62,229 nucleotides of DNA from positions 9,414 through 71,642 of the forward strand of contig NZ_NGFP01000009.1 of NCBI RefSeq assembly GCF_002149035.1, in the 5' to 3' direction. Of the stretch, positions 41,704-49,572 are shown piece by piece. Below the pieces are notes generated by a model. That model did no database searches. It saw nothing but the letters and a program-made list of their open reading frames with translations, and was not told the DNA's origin. Positions within the stretch are counted from its first letter, which is position 1, and the number at the start of each line of letters is the position of its first letter. The translations under genes and the position numbers were made by a program. Source of the DNA: Streptosporangium minutum. GTDB lineage: Bacteria > Actinomycetota > Actinomycetes > Streptosporangiales > Streptosporangiaceae.

Positions 41704-42174
41704 CTACGCTGCGGGGTTGGTGATGGCGGTGCGCTTGCCCTTGCCGCCGAACGTCACGTTGAACGGCTCCAGCGCGGTCACGCCGCCACCGCCTCCGCCG
41801 TACTGGACGTTGACGCGGCCCTGCCAGGCGTCGGGGGCTCCGTCGCGCCGGTAGTAGCGGATTTCGATGTCGGAGCCGACCCCGACCGCGTTACCGGCCT
41901 CCAGGACGAACTGCTGGCCAGGGTCGGGAATGAAGGTCGCGTCGTTGTCGGCGTCGCGCTTTCGCTTGCCCTCGGTTTCGAGCTTCCATTTGCGCTGGGT
42001 CGTCTCGTCGCTGCCCCAGCCGTCGCTGTCGAAGTCGCTGTCGTCTTCGAGGGTGGAGTCGATCGTCTCCTTGAAGGAAGACATGCCCTTGAAGGGTGTC
42101 CACACCGGCGACGCGGTGGTCCCGGTGTTGACGTCGAGCGCCCACGCGCTCGCGAGCATGGAACGAGTTCCCAT
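41704..42174 (-). CDS. Major tail (tube) protein
   Basis: 156 residues. SMLASAWALDVNTGTTASPV at the N-terminus, then WTPFKGMSSFKETIDSTLED, the segment RKWKLETEGKRKRDADND and the C-terminal GVTALEPFNVTFGGKGKR, matching the compact beta-barrel tube protein of actinobacterial siphophages. It is placed between the tail terminator and the chaperones. The ATG at 42174 starts the mature-like sequence; an in-frame extension to 42723 crosses the upstream gene and is antisense-type noise. A GGGAGATCACC leader precedes it. Confidence 0.85.
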   Translation of the reverse strand: MGTRSMLASAWALDVNTGTTASPVWTPFKGMSSFKETIDSTLEDDSDFDSDGWGSDETTQRKWKLETEGKRKRDADNDATFIPDPGQQFVLEAGNAVGVGSDIEIRYYRRDGAPDAWQGRVNVQYGGGGGGVTALEPFNVTFGGKGKRTAITNPAA

Positions 42175-42185
42175 TGGTGATCTCC

Positions 42186-42626
42186 CTATCCGGGGCGGTG
42201 CGTGGTCGGGTGGTGTGTGAGGAGGCGGTAGGAGTCGGCGCGCTCCCACCGGCCGTTGCCGTCCGAGCCCATGGGGGCCTGGATGCGGCGGGTCATGAGG
42301 AGCACGCCGACGGCCGGGAGCTTGAGGCCCTGGAGGGCGTCGAACACGTCCTCGGCGATGCCGTTGAGCACGCGAATGTCTGGGGTGCCGCGCATGCGGA
42401 ACTGCACGCCGAGCGTGCCGTCGGTGTTGACGGGGTCGTCGCCGTCCTGGTCGACGCCGTACGGCTGAAGCGCGATGGCCCGGTCCGGCGCGGTGGGCAG
42501 GCGGCCGAGCACGATGGCCGTCTCTGACGCGGTGTACGACGGGCCGGCCGGGCGCCACACTCCGGCGCCCGCGTTGTGCAGCTGCTCGGCCAGGGCGGTG
42601 AGGAGGTCGGTGGTCCAGTCGCTCAC
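42186..42626 (-). CDS. Tail terminator / minor capsid-type connector protein
   Basis: 146 residues: LTALAEQLHNAGAGVWRPAG, IALQPYGVDQDGDDPVNTDG, RMRGTPDIRVLNGIAEDVFD. The pattern fits phage minor capsid or tail terminator proteins (HK97 Gp11/lambda gpU position). It overlaps the HK97-Gp10-like gene by 4 bases and lies just before the tube gene, the expected location. Confidence 0.72.
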   Translation of the reverse strand: MSDWTTDLLTALAEQLHNAGAGVWRPAGPSYTASETAIVLGRLPTAPDRAIALQPYGVDQDGDDPVNTDGTLGVQFRMRGTPDIRVLNGIAEDVFDALQGLKLPAVGVLLMTRRIQAPMGSDGNGRWERADSYRLLTHHPTTHRPG

Positions 42627-42973
42627 CGCAGGGCCCGCCGAATCTCCGCAGCGATGAGTTCCTGCATCGTCTGCTGCTCGGAGTCGAACGGGTCCTCCAG
42701 GTACTTCGCCTTGCGGCCCTCATCGTGCTGGAGATTGAGCTCCTCGTGCTGCCGTACGGCGTAGGGCGTGTCGTAGGAGACGGCGCCGGTCAGGGTTGCA
42801 GGATCCACGCTCGGCGTGCCGGACCGCTCCAGCGTCCCCTCTTCGTGCGGGACCTGCTCGCGGGACACCTGGAGCAGGTGCTCCATGGCGACCTGTAGGC
42901 CCTTCACTGCGGCCTCGTGCACGCCCTTGTCGAGCTTGCCGAGGTCGAGTTTCAGCTCCGAGCGTTGCGCCAT
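42623..42973 (-). CDS. HK97 Gp10-like head-tail joining protein
   Basis: 116 residues; LDKGVHEAAVKGLQVAMEHL and QVSREQVPHEEGTLERSG then AVSYDTPYAVRQHEELNLQH are the hallmark of Gp10-like or minor capsid connector proteins ('P-x-x-x-G-x-L-x-x-S ... Y-A-x-x-Q-H-E'). The ATG at 42973 is preferred over the longer frame because it follows GGGAGGCCTCG and begins the conserved helix. Confidence 0.78.
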   Translation of the reverse strand: MAQRSELKLDLGKLDKGVHEAAVKGLQVAMEHLLQVSREQVPHEEGTLERSGTPSVDPATLTGAVSYDTPYAVRQHEELNLQHDEGRKAKYLEDPFDSEQQTMQELIAAEIRRALR

Positions 42974-42983
42974 CGAGGCCTCC

Positions 42984-43298
42984 CTACTGGAGCGCGACTT
43001 CAAGGTGATCCGGCACCGGCAGGCCGCCGCCGTCGCGCCGGGACGAAGTGATCACAGTCGTCGTGCGGCCATTGGCGGTGACGCGGGAGCCGGTCGGGCA
43101 GGCGGTGTCGAGCGGCATGTAGACGGTGGTCTCGGAGACGACCTCGGAGCCTTCGGCGTCGCGGACGAGTCGCCGTTTCTCGTCGACGAAGCAGCGCACG
43201 GTCACGGCGTCGCCGTACTCCGGGCCGAACGGGCCCTCACCCTCAGCGGGCTCGACGAGCACCTGGTGGACGAGCAGCCACGCGGGGAGGACGCCCAT
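42984..43298 (-). CDS. Head completion protein
   Basis: 104 residues, beta-rich (DAVTVRCFVDEKRRLVRDAE; TTVYMPLDTACPTGSRVTAN) with a C-terminal strand ending PVPDHLEVALQ. Size, fold pattern and position between the gp6-like adaptor and the Gp10-like protein suggest the head-closure or stopper protein. Its start overlaps the adaptor stop by one base. Confidence 0.65.
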   Translation of the reverse strand: MGVLPAWLLVHQVLVEPAEGEGPFGPEYGDAVTVRCFVDEKRRLVRDAEGSEVVSETTVYMPLDTACPTGSRVTANGRTTTVITSSRRDGGGLPVPDHLEVALQ

Positions 43299-43696
43299 CA
43301 GCAGTACGTCCGCGGCGCGTGGCCGAGCAGACCCGCCTGGGCGAGGACCTGTCGGGCCTGCGATGCCAGGCCGTCCGCTGTGCCCGCACTCCCGGCTGTG
43401 CCGCCGGTCCGGCCGCCGAGAGTGACAGAGCCGATGCTCACGTTGTCGTAGACGGGTGCCGCTCCGGTGCCGTCCTCACCGCCCACGATCCACGCGGCGG
43501 TCTGCTCGATCGTGGCGTCGCGCAGCGCGGCCAGGACCCGCGGGTCAGTAGCCATGCCGTCGTCGTCGGTGGTGTAGATCGCGGAGATGAGGGCGCCGTT
43601 GACGACGCGGGACGCCCGGGTGAGCATGAGGCCGATCCCGGCTGGCGCGGTGGTGCCGGTGTAGTCCTCGTAGTCCTCGGCGGTTGCATGCGCCAT
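43298..43696 (-). CDS. Head-tail connector (adaptor, gp6-like)
   Basis: 132 residues, helical at both ends: HATAEDYEDYTGTTAPAGIG at the N-terminus, then ALRDATIEQTAAWIVGGEDG and a C-terminal LASQARQVLAQAGLLGH. These are typical of gp6/gp15-type connector proteins that extend the portal. An AGGGAGGC site precedes the ATG. Confidence 0.72.
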   Translation of the reverse strand: MAHATAEDYEDYTGTTAPAGIGLMLTRASRVVNGALISAIYTTDDDGMATDPRVLAALRDATIEQTAAWIVGGEDGTGAAPVYDNVSIGSVTLGGRTGGTAGSAGTADGLASQARQVLAQAGLLGHAPRTYC

Positions 43697-43775
43697 CGCT
43701 GCCTCCCTCTGCGTGGTTGTACGCGGGCGGGCGGTCCCCCTCCGAGCCGCCCACCCGCGCGATCATGGGCCCCCG

Positions 43776-44129
43776 CTACTTAGGGGTGACTCGGATGACC
43801 GAGTAGGTGACGGAGGCGGGCGCGGAGACGTCCAGGAAGACGACGCGGCCGTCCGCGCCGCCCTGGTCGTACTCCGAACCCCACGGCCCGAACACCTGGG
43901 AGGTGGCGGGTGCGACGGCCTTGACCCGGTCGGCGGGGACGACCCCATCGACCTGGGCGCGGTCACCGAACTGGGTGGTGATGTTCACCGAGCCGACGGC
44001 GCCGTTGTTGACGACGACCGCGGTCCGGCCGTCGTTCGGCACCGAGATGCCGTCCGCGGTGAACGCGGCCGGCGTGCAGATGGCGCCGGTGGTAGAGGCG
44101 GCGACGGGGGTGGTAGCGACTCGCGCCAT
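43776..44129 (-). CDS. Capsid decoration-like protein
   Basis: 117 residues, all-beta, Val/Thr/Ala-rich (RVATTPVAASTTGAICTPAA; GRTAVVVNNGAVGSVNITTQ; GRVVFLDVSAPASVTYSVIR), like small head decoration or spike proteins. It lies two bases after the 44132 gene, in the capsid module. The exact role is inferred. Confidence 0.62.
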   Translation of the reverse strand: MARVATTPVAASTTGAICTPAAFTADGISVPNDGRTAVVVNNGAVGSVNITTQFGDRAQVDGVVPADRVKAVAPATSQVFGPWGSEYDQGGADGRVVFLDVSAPASVTYSVIRVTPK

Positions 44130-44131
44130 GG

Positions 44132-44716
44132 TTACTCCTCCTCGTCGGCCGCGGCGCGGCCGTGCAGGTCGATGAGCTCGGCCTTGGTGAGATCCGCGGC
44201 CTGCTCGCGGTCCATGCCCTGGGAGACAGCCCAGTCGACCCAGGCAGCCTTCGGAGCGGACTGCGGCGGCCGGTCCTGGGCAACCGCCGTGGCGGGCTCC
44301 CCGTCTACCAGGACGCGCTGCGCAACCTCGGTCTCCCGCTCCTGCTGGGCGGCCGGATCGCTCGGCACGGGGCCGGGGACGATCGGCGCGGGGCCGTCCG
44401 CGTGTACGCCGGGGGCGACGACGGCCGGCCCATGCGGGTCGGCCTGGCCGGCGTTGGTCGGCGGCAGGAAGTCGCCCGGCTGCGGGTTGACGGCCGCGTC
44501 CCGGAGGCGGGTGCCTGCCTGGACGCGCTCGACGTCGCGGGAGTCGACCGGGGTCGGGCCGTCCGGCTGCTCGGTGGTCTCGCCGTCGACGTCGTATCCG
44601 GCGCCCCGGCAGTAGTTGATGACGGCGGCGTTGTCGGTCTCGGCGACGCCGTCGCGGAACTGGACGTCGCCGATGGTGCCGTTGTAGTCCTTCACGGGGG
44701 CGGTGATCCGTGCCAT
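44132..44716 (-). CDS. Capsid-module protein with C-terminal HeH/LEM-like helix pair
   Basis: 194 residues. The N-terminus ITAPVKDYNGTIGDVQFRDG contains the common phage motif 'G.IGDV.F.DG.A.TDN...I.Y....GY'; a long Pro/Asp-rich linker follows; the end (AAWVDWAVSQGMDREQAADL then TKAELIDLHG) matches a HeH/LEM-like nucleic-acid-binding helix pair. It may be a capsid accessory contacting DNA. Located directly after the major capsid gene. Confidence 0.65.
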   Translation of the reverse strand: MARITAPVKDYNGTIGDVQFRDGVAETDNAAVINYCRGAGYDVDGETTEQPDGPTPVDSRDVERVQAGTRLRDAAVNPQPGDFLPPTNAGQADPHGPAVVAPGVHADGPAPIVPGPVPSDPAAQQERETEVAQRVLVDGEPATAVAQDRPPQSAPKAAWVDWAVSQGMDREQAADLTKAELIDLHGRAAADEEE

Positions 44717-44730
44717 GAGTCTGCCTCCGA

Positions 44731-45735
44731 TCAGGCGCTCTTGAGGTTCCTGAACACGGCCGCGGCCTTGGTCGCCTTGAGCACCGGCGCCACCGGACCC
44801 AATTCGACTTCGCCTGTCTTCACAGCGCCCGCGCGGGTGAAGTCCGGCAGCCAGGTCTGCACCAAGGGGCGGCCCGCCATGGACACGCCGTGGAAGCCGT
44901 CCAGGCCGAACCTCGCCGCGTACAGGTCGCCGAGGCCGGTGATGTTGCCGCCCGCGCCGCCGGCGTCGGCGTCCCGGGTGACCAGGTCGATGACCGCGGT
45001 GTTCGATCCGGCCTTGGCGCCCAGGTCGATGAGCCTGATCCCGTTGTACGCCTGCACCGGCCGGCCGAACGAGTCGGTCGTCTTGTCGATCATCTCCGAC
45101 CAGGCCGCCGCGTACTTGAACAGGGCGAGGGTCTTCCGGTTGCCGAAGATGGCGTCCGGGGTGCCGTCCATGAGGGCGAGCCAGGAGTCGATGTGCGCCA
45201 TGAACGCCAAGGCCTCCGCCTTGGTGTCGATGGTGGTCATGTCGATGTAGCCGGTGGTCACACCGTTGGACAGAGGTAGGTACTCGGTCGACGTGCCAGT
45301 GAGGATCTTGCTGAGGCCGTCGAAGCCGTCGGTGGTCACCGCGCTGTCGCCGTTGATCACCTGGTCGGAGAAGAACGCGTTCGCCGCCTTGATCTTCTGC
45401 GACATCTGGAGTGCGGTCTCGGCGCCGGCCGCCATCCTGTCCAGCACCCTGTCGATCTGGAAGGACCCACCGAGCGGCTTGAGGTCCACCGAGTAGCGCT
45501 GCTTCGTCACCTCGGCGGGCGTGTACTCCGAGTTGATCGCACGGAACGCTGCGGTGGGCTGGGTGATGAGCCGCTGGTAGGCGTAGGTGAGGGTGGCGCC
45601 GTTGCCAGCGCCGGAGACGACGTCGTCGAAAGTGAGCGCGTCGAGCAGGAAGGATGACTTCTGGAACTCGTCGATGACCTGCAGATCGACGTCGTCGGTG
45701 GTGTTGAGCTTCGCCTGGGCGAGGGAAACGGGCAT
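44731..45735 (-). CDS. Major capsid protein (HK97-fold type)
   Basis: 334 residues. Helical N-arm with IDEFQKSSFLLDALTFDDVV, E-loop-like GNGATLTYAYQRLITQPTAA, GGSFQIDRVLDRMAAGAETA, AFFSDQVINGDSAVTTDGFD, and a P-domain region IFGNRKTLALFKYAAAWSEM. These match capsid proteins of actinobacterial siphophages. It follows the scaffold gene, and a GGAGGAACATCCC site precedes the ATG. Confidence 0.88.
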   Translation of the reverse strand: MPVSLAQAKLNTTDDVDLQVIDEFQKSSFLLDALTFDDVVSGAGNGATLTYAYQRLITQPTAAFRAINSEYTPAEVTKQRYSVDLKPLGGSFQIDRVLDRMAAGAETALQMSQKIKAANAFFSDQVINGDSAVTTDGFDGLSKILTGTSTEYLPLSNGVTTGYIDMTTIDTKAEALAFMAHIDSWLALMDGTPDAIFGNRKTLALFKYAAAWSEMIDKTTDSFGRPVQAYNGIRLIDLGAKAGSNTAVIDLVTRDADAGGAGGNITGLGDLYAARFGLDGFHGVSMAGRPLVQTWLPDFTRAGAVKTGEVELGPVAPVLKATKAAAVFRNLKSA

Positions 45736-45754
45736 GGGATGTTCCTCCGGATGG

Positions 45755-46486
45755 TCAGCCGCTGCTCTTGGCGAGCTTCGCGGTGATGGCGTCGGTCAGG
45801 TTGGCGGCCTTGCCTGCCGTCCCGGGCCTGCCGGGGGGTTCGGAGCCGCCACGCGGGGCCGGCGCCTGGCCGTCCGTGCGGTACTGCGGGTTGTCCTCGA
45901 CCGCCTTCTTGATGGCGTCGCGCAGCTTGGCGTCGAAGCCGTCGGCGGTCGGGTCGAGCTTGTCGAGCTGGGCGAGGAACGCCCGGGAGTCGGTGAGCTT
46001 CCCGGCGTCCGCTCCGACCTTGGCCGCGGCCTTGTAGACGGCGAGCTCGACCGTGAGCGACTTGTTCTGGCCGGACAGATCGCCGATCTGCTGGGCGAGC
46101 TGGGCAGGGTCGGCGGGCTGGTCGCCGTCCTTGACGAGGCCGAGGGCCTTGCCGATCTGCTGGGCGAGGTCCTGCCTCGCCTGCTCGGCGGCCTGAGTCT
46201 TGGCGTTGGTGCGGCTGCTGGCCGCCTCGGTGCGCAGGTCGCGGATGAGCTTCTGGGCGAAGTCGGGCAGTGAGGCGACGTCGCCCTCGCTGCCGTGCTG
46301 ACCGTCCTGGCTGCTGCCCTGCTGCCCTTGGGTGGCCGGGGACTGCTGGCCGGTGTCCTGGCTGTCCTGCTGGGTGCCATCGCCCGCGTCTCCGTCGCCG
46401 GACCCGCCGGCCTGGAGGTAGATGGGCTGGCCGGTCTTGCGGTAGCCGAGGAGCGCTCCGGGCGCGGTCGGCAGGGGGTGCGGCAT
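45755..46486 (-). CDS. Capsid scaffolding protein
   Basis: 243 residues, strongly acidic and Gln-rich. TGQPIYLQAGGSGDGDAGDG, Gln/Ser/Asp low complexity at ~35-70, a long coiled coil (LPDFAQKLIRDLRTEAASSR; QARQDLAQQIGKALGLVKDG; VELAVYKAAAKVGADAGKLT), and a basic C-terminus. Position before the major capsid gene and helical low-complexity composition are typical of scaffolds. The ATG at 46486 follows AGGAGGGC; longer frames upstream run through the moron promoter. Confidence 0.8.
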   Translation of the reverse strand: MPHPLPTAPGALLGYRKTGQPIYLQAGGSGDGDAGDGTQQDSQDTGQQSPATQGQQGSSQDGQHGSEGDVASLPDFAQKLIRDLRTEAASSRTNAKTQAAEQARQDLAQQIGKALGLVKDGDQPADPAQLAQQIGDLSGQNKSLTVELAVYKAAAKVGADAGKLTDSRAFLAQLDKLDPTADGFDAKLRDAIKKAVEDNPQYRTDGQAPAPRGGSEPPGRPGTAGKAANLTDAITAKLAKSSG

Positions 46487-46594
46487 GGTGCCCTCCTGGG
46501 GCGTGGGGTTACGGCTGGCGCCTGGCCAGCGTTTCGGGCATCCATCCCAGGTGATCCGGGCTGGAAAGTCGTGGTTGCGTCGTATCGTGCGCGG

Positions 46595-47104
46595 ATGCAC
46601 CCTCCGCAGCAGCCTCAGCAGGGGCCGTACGGTCAGCCGACGCAGCAGTACACGCAGCCAGGGCCGCCGCCCGGCTGGCAGCAGCCTCCGCCGCCTCCAA
46701 AGAAGGGTGGGAAGGGCGCGGCCATCGCCATCGTCATCGGGCTGATCGTTGTGCTGGCCGCGCTCGGCGGGCTGCTGAAGCTCGTAGACGGGGGCGGGGA
46801 GGTGAAAGTCACAGGCGGCGATGAGCAAGCCGTGGCTACGCCGGCCGCCGTGTCGAAGATCCCGAAGCCCGACGCGCAGCAGACGGAAGACCTGCTGTAC
46901 GGGCTGCGTCAGATCGACCGGGAGCTAGATCGGGCGAGGTCCATCGACCGGGCCCGGAACAGCTGCTCGGACCTCTTGAACGGTGAAGACCGCAATGATG
47001 TGATCAAGCGGACACAGCTACGGTTCGACGGGGTGGCCGACATCGACACGGCGGACGCGCGGGCCATCGTGAAGCTGATCGAGGACGGCGGTTGGTGCCG
47101 CTAG
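46595..47104 (+). CDS. Moron: secreted or membrane protein of DUF732-like type
   Basis: 169 residues, opposite in direction to every neighbouring structural gene. Residues 1-45 are Pro/Gln/Gly-rich, followed by one membrane helix (AAIAIVIGLIVVLAALGG) and an extracellular helical domain with two Cys (SIDRARNSCSDLLNGED; LIEDGGWCR) that could form a disulfide, resembling DUF732-type actinobacterial proteins. A candidate promoter (TGGAAA, 15-nt gap, TATCGT at 46583-46588) lies just before the ATG. Independent expression from the lysogen is likely, perhaps altering the host surface. Confidence 0.75.
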   Translation: MHPPQQPQQGPYGQPTQQYTQPGPPPGWQQPPPPPKKGGKGAAIAIVIGLIVVLAALGGLLKLVDGGGEVKVTGGDEQAVATPAAVSKIPKPDAQQTEDLLYGLRQIDRELDRARSIDRARNSCSDLLNGEDRNDVIKRTQLRFDGVADIDTADARAIVKLIEDGGWCR

Positions 47105-47415
47105 ACGCGCAGTTCGAAGCCCTCGAAGAGGTCCGGGTCGATCAGGTCCTCGGCCTCCATGCCCGCCTCGTAGCAGGCCTGGAGGATGGTCCACACGGCT
47201 CCGGCCGCGCGCACCCCGGCGGGCCCGGCTTGCTCGGCGGGCAGGAACCCGGCCGCCTGGCGGTCGTCGGTCCACACGTGGCCCAACAGGACGCCGCCTT
47301 GGTGGAGCTCGGCCCGGCGCACCGGGCCCTGCGGAGCGGAGGAGTAGCCGGCCGGAGCGTTCACCTCGGCTGGGCGTGGGTCATCGGCCCACCGCCCATA
47401 TGCCTCCGCCATCAC
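47101..47415 (-). CDS. Hypothetical late-operon protein
   Basis: 104 residues; GPVRRAELHQGGVLLGHVWT and DLIDPDLFEGFELRV are its most distinctive parts. The start overlaps the MuF-ART stop by 4 bases, so it may be translated with it and could serve as its chaperone or inhibitor, although nothing in the sequence shows that. The 3' end overlaps the convergent moron by 4 bases. Confidence 0.6.
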   Translation of the reverse strand: MMAEAYGRWADDPRPAEVNAPAGYSSAPQGPVRRAELHQGGVLLGHVWTDDRQAAGFLPAEQAGPAGVRAAGAVWTILQACYEAGMEAEDLIDPDLFEGFELRV

Positions 47416-49361
47416 TCGCCGTCCTCCTTCGCGAACCCGCCAGCGTATCCGTCGTCTACATCACCGACCGGGTCCGGCTTCCAGCCCGTGGGCTTGGTCC
47501 AGTCGTCGGGGACGATCTCAAGTTCCATGAACCATTTGTTGTTCCGCTCGTAGGCGGCGTGAACCACATACCGCATGCCACGGTCGAGGAGCATTTCGCG
47601 TTCTTCTTCACCGTACTGCGAGAAATCCATCACGTTCAGCGCCTTGGTGCCCTTCGGCGCTTTGATCATGAGGTAGATCTCGCCGTTGAACGCGGCGTTG
47701 CGGCCGACCGATGTGGACATGTAGCCCTGCTCAGCGAATTCCTTGCCGACCAGATCAGCCATCGTCTCAGGTCGTCTGAGGTCGGCCCCCAGGAACCGAG
47801 CGAACATCTCGCCGACACCGCGGTGCAGAATGACGTCTTCGGGCAGTTCCGCTTTGTCGAACGCGGTTTCCAGGCCCTTGACGATCCGGTTGTAGTTCGC
47901 CAGGTCGCGCGAGGTCGTAGGTAGGACGCCGCCGCGTAGGGCCTTGTTGACCATGTCATGGGCGATGCCGGTGTAACCCCGTAGCGCGCTCTGCTCGTCG
48001 GGGGTGAGGTTGGGTGTGGGGTGCTTGGTGTTGGCCCACTTCACACCGTCGGCGTTGGTGCGGTGACGCAACGCCTTGCGCATGCCGCCGAACTTTTGGG
48101 CCTCGGCCTTCTTCTTGGCCTGTGCGAGGGCACGGGCCTTGGCCTCGGCCTTCTTCGCCGCGGGCCCGGCGTCGGGCGTAGGGGTAGGGGTGGGCGGCTG
48201 CATGTCGCCGACCGGTCCGCCCTTCGGCCCGCCGGGGCCCGGGTGGTTGCCGGCGCCGATCTGCTCCCGGTAGCTGAGCCGCTTGAGCTTCGGGTGCTTG
48301 GCGAGGTGGTCGCGCAGGTTGGCCTGGGCGGCACGGACGCGGGCGTTCGCGGCCTTCTTCGCCTCCGGGGTGAGCGCGGCGAGGGCGCTCTCCTTCTCCT
48401 TCCGGATCTTCCGCTCGAGGGCGCGCTGCTTCTGCCGTGCGACGTCGCCTTCGGGGTCGGCGGTGTCCTTCTTGAGCTTGGTCACGCCCGGGAGGTAGGC
48501 GCTGACGGAGTGGCGGCAGTTCGGGTGCTGGAACCCCTTCGCGCGGGCGCCGTCGAGGGTGTCGAGGACGTCGACGGTGACCTGTTCACCGTCCTGCGTG
48601 GCGTGCTCCATCCGGATCTTGCCGATCGGTCCGCTGTTCCGCCTGAGCACCTTGGACTCGTACGGCCGGCACCTCCTGCACTCCTGCGTGTTGTCGGAGA
48701 CGTACACCAGGTCGATGCCGATCGAAGCGAGCCGGTCCATCTGGCCTTGGATGGCGGCGCGGGCGGCGTTGGTGCGGCCGATCATCTCCGTGTAGGAGGA
48801 CAGGCGCCACTGCCGCCCGGCCCGGTCCGTGAAGCTGACGATCCCCTGGTCCATGAGGCGCTGCCACGCAGCCTGAGACGCCTGCCGCCGGGTGGCTGTG
48901 CCGGTGGCGATGCGGGCGGCGGTGGCCGCCTGCACGGCCCGGTAGGCGTCCATGGGGGCTCGCAAGATGTTGCCTTCAACCCTGCCGAGGTCGCGGTGCA
49001 GGGCGGCGGCGATGTTCTCGATGACGGCCGCGCCGGGCACCTGGCCCATGGCCTGTCGGGCGTCGTCGCGAACGGCCTTGCTGACGGGCAGGCCGGTCAG
49101 GGCGGAGCCGTAGCCGTCCCGGTAGGCCTGCCGGATGGCCTCGCGGACGACCGCGCTCTTGGTCTTCTGGAGGCGGTCGTGGACGGCCACCGCGGCAGCG
49201 CGGAGCCGTCGGATGGCATCCAACTTGACCTCGGCTGTGGGCGCGATCAAGTCCTTCTTGAGCTCGTCGGCGACGACCGTGATCAGGCTGGCCTCGACCG
49301 ACCGGTAGAGGTCGGCGACGGTGCCGGCGATCTGGTCGAGGAGATCCTGGTCGACAGCCAC
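47412..49361 (-). CDS. MuF-type minor head protein fused to a C-terminal ADP-ribosyltransferase
   Basis: 649 residues. The first ~290 are the phage Mu F head-morphogenesis domain (GYGSALTGLPVSKAVRDDAR; YTEMIGRTNAARAAIQGQMD; DLVYVSDNTQECRRCRPYES; GFQHPNCRHSVSAYLPG). A Lys/Ala/Pro linker follows. The C-terminal ~190 carry an ART fold: Arg near 514 in VILHRGVGEMFARF, the Ser-Thr-Ser motif GYMSTSVGR near 549, and Glu-x-Glu in GEEEREMLLDRGMRY near 587-589. This R-S-E triad fits VIP2/C3-like mono-ADP-ribosyltransferases. MuF-linked toxins are carried in the virion and injected; the target here is unknown. It directly follows portal and a small membrane-protein gene. Confidence 0.88.
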   Translation of the reverse strand: MAVDQDLLDQIAGTVADLYRSVEASLITVVADELKKDLIAPTAEVKLDAIRRLRAAAVAVHDRLQKTKSAVVREAIRQAYRDGYGSALTGLPVSKAVRDDARQAMGQVPGAAVIENIAAALHRDLGRVEGNILRAPMDAYRAVQAATAARIATGTATRRQASQAAWQRLMDQGIVSFTDRAGRQWRLSSYTEMIGRTNAARAAIQGQMDRLASIGIDLVYVSDNTQECRRCRPYESKVLRRNSGPIGKIRMEHATQDGEQVTVDVLDTLDGARAKGFQHPNCRHSVSAYLPGVTKLKKDTADPEGDVARQKQRALERKIRKEKESALAALTPEAKKAANARVRAAQANLRDHLAKHPKLKRLSYREQIGAGNHPGPGGPKGGPVGDMQPPTPTPTPDAGPAAKKAEAKARALAQAKKKAEAQKFGGMRKALRHRTNADGVKWANTKHPTPNLTPDEQSALRGYTGIAHDMVNKALRGGVLPTTSRDLANYNRIVKGLETAFDKAELPEDVILHRGVGEMFARFLGADLRRPETMADLVGKEFAEQGYMSTSVGRNAAFNGEIYLMIKAPKGTKALNVMDFSQYGEEEREMLLDRGMRYVVHAAYERNNKWFMELEIVPDDWTKPTGWKPDPVGDVDDGYAGGFAKEDGE

Positions 49362-49380
49362 GGGGACCTCCTCACGCGTA

Positions 49381-49572
49381 CTACATGGGCACTTGGAGAA
49401 GGCGCAGGATTAGCCAGCACGCGGCAATTGACCCGACCAGCGTGCCCGCACGGACGAACGAGTAACGAAGCGCCGATCGGGTTTCGAGGACATGGATCGC
49501 GCCGCTCATGAACACAGCAACCATGAGCAGGATCGCCCAACCTAAGGTCCATTCGTCGCTCATGCCCGCCAT
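49381..49572 (-). CDS. Small two-helix membrane protein between portal and MuF-ART
   Basis: 63 residues with two membrane helices (TLGWAILLMVAVFMSGAI; RAGTLVGSIAACWLILRLL). The start overlaps the portal stop; ATGs at 49575, 49572 and 49563 are all close and the exact one is uncertain. A membrane protein inside the head module is unusual and, beside an ART toxin gene, might be an immunity or delivery factor; only the location supports this. Confidence 0.55.
   Translation of the reverse strand: MAGMSDEWTLGWAILLMVAVFMSGAIHVLETRSALRYSFVRAGTLVGSIAACWLILRLLQVPM

Noticed and set aside
42175-42723. N-terminal extension of the tail tube protein
   Set aside because: Crosses the tail terminator gene out of frame and is Arg/His/Pro-rich; the ATG at 42174 starts the conserved sequence.
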